DNA from: JASFRI01 sp050115015
Lineage (GTDB): Bacteria > Acidobacteriota > Polarisedimenticolia > CBDVAL01
Assembly: GCA_050115015.1 (NCBI GenBank)
Contig: JASFRI010000109.1
Coordinates: forward strand, 1-11,239
Reading direction: 5' to 3'
Length of the DNA stretch: 11,239 nucleotides
Under the pieces are notes generated by a model. That model had not been told where the DNA came from. It searched no databases and saw only the letters and a list, made by a program, of their open reading frames with translations. This document shows, piece by piece, positions 1 through 5,781 of the stretch (position 1 is the first letter of the stretch; every line of letters begins with the position of its first letter). The position numbers were made by a program, and so were the translations under genes.

Positions 1-74
1 TCGACCGGTCTCGATTCGGGCGCCAGTCCGGAAGACCTGCGGAAACGGACGGAGAACGAGAGGCTGCAGGATGT

Positions 75-168
75 CAGAGGCGCCTCGGGGATGGCCGACC
101 GCCGCAGGAGGGTGAGGAGGCCCGTCAAGGCCGACCAACGCAGGTCGGGCGTCCCCGAGGAGCCTCTG
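75..168. repeat. Long imperfect inverted repeat / hairpin with alternative pairing
   Basis: Positions 75-100 pair with 143-168 as a 26-base stem with 23 Watson-Crick pairs, one G-U (92/151) and two mismatches (82/161 and 94/149), enclosing a 42-base loop. The loop holds a second copy of GGCCGACC (129-136; first copy 93-100). It can pair locally with GGTCGG at 143-148 as a 6-bp stem with a 6-base loop, competing with the inner end of the long stem. The element sits upstream of the candidate racemase promoter. It could be a transcript end of an upstream unit, a small structured RNA, or a palindromic intergenic repeat. The pairing is seen directly; any function is inference. Confidence 0.6.
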
Positions 169-172
169 GGGC

Positions 173-202
173 CTGCCCCCCATGAATCATGCGGGCTAGA
201 AT
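173..202 (+). promoter_or_regulatory. Candidate sigma70-type promoter of the racemase gene
   Basis: The -10 candidate TAGAAT at 197-202 matches TATAAT in five of six positions. A weak -35 candidate CTGCCC lies at 173-178 with an 18-base spacer. Transcription would start near 209, giving a leader of about 45 bases before the start codon at 254. The octamer GCTAGAAT also forms the -10 candidate of the FemAB-like operon. Supported by similarity to consensus only. Confidence 0.4.
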
Positions 203-213
203 GAGGCGCGGGC

Positions 214-249
214 CCCGCCGGGAGGCGGGTCACGGCGCCCGGGAGGTGG
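214..249 (+). promoter_or_regulatory. Leader hairpin and ribosome binding site of the racemase gene
   Basis: CCCGCC (214-219) and GGCGGG (224-229) form a 6-bp stem closed by a GGGA tetraloop of the GNRA class. A strong Shine-Dalgarno sequence GGGAGGTGG follows at 241-249. Its GGAGGTG core ends 5 bases before the ATG at 254, which fixes that start. The recurrent octamer CGCCGGGA (216-223) overlaps the hairpin. Confidence 0.5.
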
Positions 250-253
250 CGGA

Positions 254-943
254 ATGCGGACGATCGGCGTGCTCGGCGGGCTGGGGCCGCAGGCGACGAT
301 GGACTTCGAGGCCCGGCTCCACGCGGAGGCCCGCCGCGTCCTGGAGCCGCGGATGAACCAGGGCTACCCGCCCCTCATCACGCTGTATCTCCGTCACCCA
401 CCGGTGCTCCTGGACGACGAGGGCCGCGCCCGGCAGCCGCTGACGCTCGACCCGCGGGTCCTCGACGCGGCGGCGCGGCTGGGGTCCTGGGCGGACCTGC
501 TGGCGATCCCGTCCAACACGCCCCACCTGTTCCTCGACGAGATCGCCGCGGCAGCCGGATGCGAGATCGTCAGCATCGTGGACGTCACCATCGAGGAGCT
601 GCAGCGCCGGGGATGCGCTCGGGCCGGGCTGGTCGGCCTGGGGATCCCGGACGTCTACCGGCAGCGCCTGGGGCCCGAGGGGATCGACCTCGTCACGGCT
701 CCGGAGGCGGCCCGTGCCCGCCTGGACGAGGCCATCCTGCGGCTGATGGAGGGGCGGGAGGAGGAGGCCGACCGGGACGCGGCCCGCGCCGCCGTCGCGG
801 CGGCGCGGGACGGCGGCACCGAAGCCGTCATCCTGGGCTGCACGGAGATCCCGCTGCTGCTCGGCGAGGAGGCCGACCGGCCCGAGCTCGTGAACCCGGC
901 GGCTCTCCTGGCGCGCGAGACGGTCCGCCGGGCCGTCGACTAG
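254..943 (+). CDS. Aspartate/glutamate racemase family protein with Ser at the first catalytic position
   Basis: The 229-residue protein has the usual length of the cytoplasmic, PLP-independent Asp/Glu/hydantoin racemase family (RacD/YgeA-like). The N-terminal GVLGGLGPQATMDF (residues 5-18) is the family's phosphate/carboxylate-loop signature. The second catalytic cysteine is present as GCTE, with Cys at 196. The first, normally in CNTxH, is here Ser87 (SNTPH, 87-91). Two-cysteine enzymes use both thiols for reversible racemisation. From memory, E. coli YgeA has Thr at the first position and is L-Asp/Glu specific, so a Cys/Ser pair could mean one-sided specificity or altered activity. The start is supported by the GGGAGGTGG ribosome site. 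The gene converges on the gamma-glutamylcyclotransferase-like gene: the two stop codons share CTAG, overlapping by 4 bases. Family assignment is firm; substrate is unknown. Confidence 0.92.
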   Translation: MRTIGVLGGLGPQATMDFEARLHAEARRVLEPRMNQGYPPLITLYLRHPPVLLDDEGRARQPLTLDPRVLDAAARLGSWADLLAIPSNTPHLFLDEIAAAAGCEIVSIVDVTIEELQRRGCARAGLVGLGIPDVYRQRLGPEGIDLVTAPEAARARLDEAILRLMEGREEEADRDAARAAVAAARDGGTEAVILGCTEIPLLLGEEADRPELVNPAALLARETVRRAVD

Positions 944-1404
944 CCCGCGGCGCGGCGGACGCGCTCCAGCGCTTCCGGCGGATGGCCCGCCGATTCCAGC
1001 CCCCGGAGGATGTGGCCCAGGTAGCGCTCCGACGGCGCACGCCGGCCCCCGTCGTCCCGGACCGTGTAGCATTCCGCCTCCACGGCCCCCTCGTCGGTCT
1101 CGACCCGGACCGTGAGCCGGCGCCCGACCCTCGAGATGTCGCGCGACGGGTCGAACTCCTCCCGATCCATGGCCTCCATCTGCTCGATGGTGATCTCGTA
1201 GAGGACGCCGTCGACGCTCCCGTCCGGATCCTCGTCGATGACGGCGCCGCCCCCGCCCTCGGACTGCACGCTGGCGGCGAAGCGCAGCTTGTGCCCGTCG
1301 AGCCGGGCCGCGCGGCGCGAGATCCAGGGGCCCACGCGCGATCGGAAACGCTCCGGATCGGCGTTCGATCCGTACGCGAGATAGAAGACGGTGTCCTCGG
1401 GCAT
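940..1404 (-). CDS. Gamma-glutamylcyclotransferase-like (GGCT/AIG2 fold) protein
   Basis: The 154-residue protein shows the family signature YGSN (residues 11-14) near its N-terminus, on the loop that binds the gamma-glutamyl group in GGCT enzymes. It also has the acidic motif MDREE (79-83), aligning with the LDxxE box; Glu83 is the probable general base. GGCT-fold enzymes cyclise gamma-glutamyl amines or peptides to 5-oxoproline plus the free amine; some relatives act on other gamma-glutamyl amides. No signal peptide is present, so it should be cytoplasmic. Its ATG overlaps the stop of the upstream FemAB-like gene by one base (TGATG), indicating one transcript and probable translational coupling. 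The 3' end overlaps the convergent racemase stop by 4 bases. Substrate cannot be told from sequence. Confidence 0.87.
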   Translation of the reverse strand: MPEDTVFYLAYGSNADPERFRSRVGPWISRRAARLDGHKLRFAASVQSEGGGGAVIDEDPDGSVDGVLYEITIEQMEAMDREEFDPSRDISRVGRRLTVRVETDEGAVEAECYTVRDDGGRRAPSERYLGHILRGLESAGHPPEALERVRRAAG

Positions 1405-2447
1405 CACCCACCCGCCCGGCTGCGGAGGCCGAGGGCCGCCTCGACGAGGCGCTCCCGCAGCGGCCGCAGGACGAGGTCGTACTCGTCCTCGAACTTCACG
1501 TAGCGGCCGTTGAAGCCGCGCTTGAAGCGCCAGACGCCGAAGTTCGGGTGGCCCTTCACGGGCTCGGGCCCCGGTGCGCCGCCGAAATCGTAGTACTCGG
1601 CACCCTGGGCCGCCGCGTGGCGCATCATCGCGTACTGCAGTCCGGGTCCCGTGGGCGGCACCGGCGTGGCGACATCCACCGTCCCGCCGAGCAGATAGCG
1701 GGAGATCGTCCCCACGCCGAGCATCGTCGCCGCCACCGGATCTCCCCCGTACCACGCGAAGAAGAGCGCGATCCGGCCGCGACGGAACAGCGGCCGCAGG
1801 GCCTCGAAGTAGCCCTCCCGCTTCGTCTCCAGGCCCTTCCGCGCGTACGTCGCGCGGTAGATCCGCTCGAAGCGTTCGAGATCCCCCGGCTCCTCTCCCG
1901 ACCGTACCTCGACGCCCTCCCGCTCCCCCTTCCGCAGATCGCGCCGCTTGTTCGCGCTCCAGGCCTCGGGTGCCCATCCCGCCTCTTCCCGCAGGTCGAG
2001 CCAGTAGGTTCCGAGATCCTCCGAGGTGTGGGACCGATCCGGCGAGGCGGGAAGCAGGTCGCGCAGGGAGGCACCGATCCGCTCGGCGAGGTCTGCCGCG
2101 GGGTACTTGACCGACACCCGGACGCGCAGCACGCCGGCCTGCCGGGCCTCCCCCACGATGCCCGCCAGGAGATACCGGATCGCCTCGGCGTCGAGACCTA
2201 CCAGGCTGCCGTGCAGGTCCTGGAACCGCCAGCCCGAGACCGGCACCCGGCGCGTGCCCAGCAGGGCGCACGCGCGCAGGTCGCCATCCTTCTCGACGGC
2301 GACGGGCCGCGCCGTCCAGGAGGCCTGCTCCAGGACCGGCATCCAGTCGGGATCGGCAAAGACGGTGCCCATCGGCGCCCGGGAGAGGAGGCTGTCGAGG
2401 GCGGGGCGGTCGCCGTCGTCCAGGGTGCGGTATCGCAGCGCGGCCAT
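1404..2447 (-). CDS. FemAB/GNAT-fold aminoacyl- or acyltransferase-like protein
   Basis: A 347-residue protein with the double-GNAT layout of FemAB-like (Acetyltransf_6, peptidoglycan-bridge-type) proteins. The central NKRRDLRKGEREGV (about residues 166-179) and the C-terminal YYDFGG ... FGVWRFKRGFNG (about 285-314) are the characteristic boxes. Fem enzymes add amino acids from aminoacyl-tRNA to the peptidoglycan stem; many Gram-negative homologues are uncharacterised and some act in exopolysaccharide or protein N-acylation, so the substrate is open. There is no signal peptide. A TTG four codons upstream (2459) is also possible: AGGAG lies only 1 base from it but about 14 bases from the ATG, so neither spacing is ideal. 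I prefer the ATG at 2447. First gene of an operon with the GGCT-like gene (1-base overlap). Confidence 0.85.
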   Translation of the reverse strand: MAALRYRTLDDGDRPALDSLLSRAPMGTVFADPDWMPVLEQASWTARPVAVEKDGDLRACALLGTRRVPVSGWRFQDLHGSLVGLDAEAIRYLLAGIVGEARQAGVLRVRVSVKYPAADLAERIGASLRDLLPASPDRSHTSEDLGTYWLDLREEAGWAPEAWSANKRRDLRKGEREGVEVRSGEEPGDLERFERIYRATYARKGLETKREGYFEALRPLFRRGRIALFFAWYGGDPVAATMLGVGTISRYLLGGTVDVATPVPPTGPGLQYAMMRHAAAQGAEYYDFGGAPGPEPVKGHPNFGVWRFKRGFNGRYVKFEDEYDLVLRPLRERLVEAALGLRSRAGG

Positions 2448-2471
2448 CCGGAGGGGCAAGCTCCTGTTCTC

Positions 2472-2513
2472 TCCCGGCGCCGCCGGGAAGACGGTAGAAG
2501 GAGGGCTATTCTA
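2472..2513 (-). promoter_or_regulatory. Candidate promoter and leader dyad of the FemAB-GGCT operon
   Basis: On the minus strand a TAGAAT -10 candidate (2513 down to 2508) lies about 60 bases upstream of the FemAB-like ATG; I found no convincing -35. Between them TCCCGGCG (2472-2479) and CGCCGGGA (2481-2488) form a perfect dyad with 8-bp arms around a single base, able to fold as a 7-bp stem with a 3-base loop in the leader RNA. The same arms recur in the caspase/autotransporter control region in the opposite order. The rest of the 2460-2722 divergent region shows only the ribosome site and one CGCCGGGA copy (2679-2686) serving the plus-strand gene. Confidence 0.4.
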
Positions 2514-2722
2514 GCGCACGCCCACCCCCGGCACCGGTTTCTCGAGTTCCGCGATCCGGCGCCACGATCCCGTCTTTCCCCGGACGCGCCGCGGAACCGC
2601 CGTCCCTCCCCTGCCCGCGACGGACCGCCGCGTCCCCGCCCGGCGGGGCAAACGAACGCGACCGGTGCGGGAACACGACGCCGGGAGCCGGGTTATCCAC
2701 CGGGACCGGAGGACGACCGCGG

Positions 2723-3874
2723 ATGAGAATGCTGGCGGTGAGCTTGATCGCGACGACGGCGGCGGTCGCCGCGGGGCCGGAGGAGATCCCGTTCGACGAC
2801 GGGCGATGGGAGGTGCGGGCGCGGGAGCACCGCTTCGAGGAGCACCTGGGGCGACCGAGCCTCTTCATCCGCGAGGGCCTGGCCACGGTGCGCGACCTCG
2901 AGCTCACCGACGGGATCATCGAGTTCGACATCGCCTTCGGACCGGAGCGCGGCTTCATGGGAGGGGTGTGGAGGCTGCAGGAGGGGGGGAACGGCGAGGA
3001 ATTCTACGTCCGGCCGCACCAGTCGGGGAAGCCGGACGCGTGCCAGTACACCCCGATCCTGCACGGCCTGACGTCCTGGCAGCTCTACCACGGCGAGGGC
3101 TACGGGGCTTCCATCGACCTCCCCGCCGGCCGGTGGAACACGGTGCGGATCGTCGTCGCCGGGGATCGGGCCGAGATCTACGTCGGGGACCCGGAGACGC
3201 CGGCGGTGGTCGTCGGCCGCCTGAAGCGGCCGCCAGGACCGGGCAAGGTCGGCGTCAACGCCCACTTCGCCCCCGCCCACTACTCCCGCTTCCGCGTGCA
3301 GCGAGGCACCTTTCCCCTGCGCGGCACCCCGGCGAAGCCCTCCCCGGCGCCCGTGGGCTCCATCCGGACGTGGGAGGTCTCGGCCCCCTTCGCCGAGGAG
3401 GACCTCGCGGATCGCACCGAGATCGACCCGGCCCGCTTCGCCGACACGGGGTGGCGGCCGCTGGAGACCGAGGAGACCGGCCTGGCGAACCTGGCCTCCC
3501 TCGGTGGCCCGGAGGAGGGGGCCGACACGGTGATCGCCCGGGCCCGGCTGGTCTCCGACCGGGCGCGCCGGGTCCTGCTGCGGTTCGGCTACAGCGACCG
3601 GGTCCGGGTCTTCCTGGACGGGGCGCTGCTCTACGCCGGCGACAACGGGTACCGCACCCGCGACTTCCGCTACCTGGGGACCATCGGCTACTTCGACACG
3701 GTCCCGCTGTCGTTGCGGGAGGGGACGAACGAGCTGTGGCTGGCGGTCTCGGAGAGCTTCGGCGGCTGGGGCGTGCAGGCCCACCTCGTGGCCGCCCAGG
3801 GGGTGACCGTCGCGCCCGCGGATGCGGCGATCACTGCTCCTCCGCCAGCCTCCGGAGGCGCTCGGAGCCGGTGA
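2723..3874 (+). CDS. Secreted two-domain beta-sandwich protein (LamG/DUF1080-like plus galactose-binding-like)
   Basis: A 383-residue protein with a short export signal (MRMLAVSLIATTAAVAAG, cleavage likely around residues 17-18). Residues about 22-195 resemble a concanavalin-like jelly roll of the LamG/DUF1080 type: strand-rich, with GIIEFDIAF, FMGGVWRL, an aromatic EEFYVRPHQSG stretch, and GRWNTVRIVVAGDRAEIYVG. Residues about 205-365 look like a galactose-binding-type sandwich, including RVFLDGALLYAGDNGYRTRDF and a closing WGVQAHLV strand. I see no certain catalytic residues, so it may bind or hydrolyse a glycan, or only bind. The ATG is supported by GGAGGA (2708-2713) with a 9-base spacer. 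It is divergent from the FemAB-like operon, and its last 44 bases overlap the 3' end of the kinase gene on the other strand. Family assignment is by pattern and not certain. Confidence 0.75.
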   Translation: MRMLAVSLIATTAAVAAGPEEIPFDDGRWEVRAREHRFEEHLGRPSLFIREGLATVRDLELTDGIIEFDIAFGPERGFMGGVWRLQEGGNGEEFYVRPHQSGKPDACQYTPILHGLTSWQLYHGEGYGASIDLPAGRWNTVRIVVAGDRAEIYVGDPETPAVVVGRLKRPPGPGKVGVNAHFAPAHYSRFRVQRGTFPLRGTPAKPSPAPVGSIRTWEVSAPFAEEDLADRTEIDPARFADTGWRPLETEETGLANLASLGGPEEGADTVIARARLVSDRARRVLLRFGYSDRVRVFLDGALLYAGDNGYRTRDFRYLGTIGYFDTVPLSLREGTNELWLAVSESFGGWGVQAHLVAAQGVTVAPADAAITAPPPASGGARSR

Positions 3875-5744
3875 CCTCCGCGATCCGCCGCAGCGTCTCG
3901 CGGGCCGACTGCTCGACCCGGGCCGCGTCGCCATCCCGGGCCACGAAGCGCTGCCGGTAGCCGCGGATCAGGTCCCAGAGGTTCTCGGCATCCCGGGCGT
4001 CGCGATCCGCCCGCGCCGCGTCGGCCCCGGGATCGGTGGCGGTCGCCCCGAGCTGGGCCAGGCGGTCCAGGTAACGGTGCAGCTCCTGCAGATGGGTCAG
4101 GCGCTCGCGCTCCCGCTCCAGCTCCTCGCGGCGAGGGTCGTCCTTCGGGACCAGGGCGCTCAGCGCGGCGACGCGCTCGAGCTTGTCGGCCACTGCCTCG
4201 CCGGTGTCGGACGGCATCGTCCGGACCGCGGCGATCTGGTCCGCGAAGGGATCCCGCAGCCCCACCCACACGGCGTAGCTGCCGATCCCCAGGAGGACCA
4301 CGGCGACGGCGCCCCAGAGCGCCAGCGACCTGGGGAGGTCCCGGCCGCGCCGGGCCGGAGGGGGCTCCGCCGGCCGCGGCTCGCGGCGGGGCCGCGGACG
4401 CCGGGGGCGCTCCGCGGGTTCCTCTTCCTCCACCTCCATCTCCCGCCGTCTCCGGGGGCGGGGTGCGAACGCCGCTTCCTCGTCCTCCGGGCCAGGCGGC
4501 CCCAGCGGCTCCTCGACCGGGGGCGCCGGCGGCCGGGCCTCCGAGGGGGGCGGGGCCGGACGGCGCGGAGGCTCGGTCCCGGGGCGGGACGCGGGTGCGG
4601 TGGATCCCGCCGGACGGGGAGCCGCCGTGGCAGCCGTCCCCTGCGGCGGCGCGGGCCCGGACGCGCCGACGGCGGACGGAGGAGGCACGCGATGCTCCCG
4701 CACCGCCTCCAGCAGCTCGATCTCCTCCTCGCCCAGGGTGGGGGTGATCACTGCGTCGAGGACCGTGCGCGCCCGCGGCGTCTCGAGAAGCGGCAGGGAG
4801 GCCGGTGCGGCGGCGGCCGCGGCCGCCGGTGGCCCCTCGCCGGCGTCCGGGCCTCGCACCCGCGCCAGCAGGGCGTCGAGCTCCGACGGGTCCGCCCCCC
4901 CGGAGCTCCCGAAGGGGCGCAGGCGCTCCGCAAGCTCCTCGGCGCTCCCGATCCGGTCCTCGGGGTGCTTCTCCAGGCAGCGCAGGATCAGCTCGCGAAG
5001 CCCCTCGGGAACGCGCCCGTCGGGATCGGTCCGCGCGAAGGGGATCGGCTCCTGGAACAGGTGCCCCGCCGCCAGTTCCGCGAAGGAGGAGCCCGGGACC
5101 GGCAGCGTTCCGGTGAGCATCTCGTAGAGGAGCACGGCGAAGGAGTAGAGGTCCGACGCCGGCGAGGGGCCGTGCCCCCCCTCGCCGCGGAACTGCTCCG
5201 GCGCGGCGTAGCGGGCCTTGCCGATGAACATCCCGCTGACGGTGGCGGTGGCGTCCCCGGCGGGGTCCTTGGCGATCCCCAGATCGATGACCTTCACCAG
5301 CGGGCGCCCGTCGAAGCTGCGGGTGATCATCACGTTGTCGCTGGCGACGTCACGGTGCACGATGCCGTTGTGGTGCAGGCAGCTCAGCGCCTGCAGCACC
5401 TGGATCGCGACGTCGACGGTGAACCCGGGCGTGGGCGGCGGACCGCCGGCGAGGATCTCCCCCACGGTGACGCCGTCGATGAACTCCATGACGATGACGG
5501 CGGTCCCCTCGTCGTCGATGGAGAAGTCGTAGAGCTGGCCGATGTTCGTGTGCCGCACCCGGATCGCCATCCGGGCCTCGCGCACGAAGCGGCGCCGCAG
5601 GTCCTCGCTGGCGGAGGCCTGCGGCCGCATCACCTTCACGACGCGGATCTCGTCCAGGAGGCGGTGGCGGACCTTGTAGATCGCCCCCATCCCCCCTTCC
5701 TTGATCTGGTGGAGGACCTCGTACTTGTCGTCGATGAGGCTCAT
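3831..5744 (-). CDS. Transmembrane Hanks-type serine/threonine protein kinase with coiled-coil outer domain
   Basis: A 637-residue membrane kinase. The catalytic domain (about 8-278) has a glycine loop EGGMGAIYK (16-24), ATP-site Lys37, helix-C Glu56, the catalytic loop HRDVASDN (Asp132, Asn137), metal-binding DLG (154-156) instead of DFG, and APE (181-183). All core catalytic residues are present except the Asp+2 Lys, which is Ala134. A Pro/Ala/Arg-rich, acid-patched linker (about 300-470) leads to one membrane helix (about 473-495). A mostly helical charged C-terminal domain of about 140 residues would face the periplasm. No PASTA, WD40 or TPR repeats were recognised. The gene lies 37 bases downstream of the caspase-like gene, so cotranscription is likely. 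No Shine-Dalgarno is visible before the ATG (upstream bases CACCACCGCCC). It probably senses an envelope signal, possibly through its operon partner; that is inference. Confidence 0.93.
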   Translation of the reverse strand: MSLIDDKYEVLHQIKEGGMGAIYKVRHRLLDEIRVVKVMRPQASASEDLRRRFVREARMAIRVRHTNIGQLYDFSIDDEGTAVIVMEFIDGVTVGEILAGGPPPTPGFTVDVAIQVLQALSCLHHNGIVHRDVASDNVMITRSFDGRPLVKVIDLGIAKDPAGDATATVSGMFIGKARYAAPEQFRGEGGHGPSPASDLYSFAVLLYEMLTGTLPVPGSSFAELAAGHLFQEPIPFARTDPDGRVPEGLRELILRCLEKHPEDRIGSAEELAERLRPFGSSGGADPSELDALLARVRGPDAGEGPPAAAAAAAPASLPLLETPRARTVLDAVITPTLGEEEIELLEAVREHRVPPPSAVGASGPAPPQGTAATAAPRPAGSTAPASRPGTEPPRRPAPPPSEARPPAPPVEEPLGPPGPEDEEAAFAPRPRRRREMEVEEEEPAERPRRPRPRREPRPAEPPPARRGRDLPRSLALWGAVAVVLLGIGSYAVWVGLRDPFADQIAAVRTMPSDTGEAVADKLERVAALSALVPKDDPRREELERERERLTHLQELHRYLDRLAQLGATATDPGADAARADRDARDAENLWDLIRGYRQRFVARDGDAARVEQSARETLRRIAEVTGSERLRRLAEEQ

Positions 5745-5781
5745 GGGCGGTGGTGCCGCGGCGCGCGCGGTGGAGCCGGCG

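Noticed and set aside
1..204. Open frame entering from the left edge and ending at TGA 202-204 (67 codons)
   Set aside because: No recognisable protein features, it runs through the long inverted repeat, and the window edge hides any start; it is better explained as intergenic DNA in a GC-rich genome.
230..1411. Minus-strand open frame opposite the racemase
   Set aside because: Arg/Gly-rich shadow; the plus-strand racemase has clear family motifs and a strong ribosome site.
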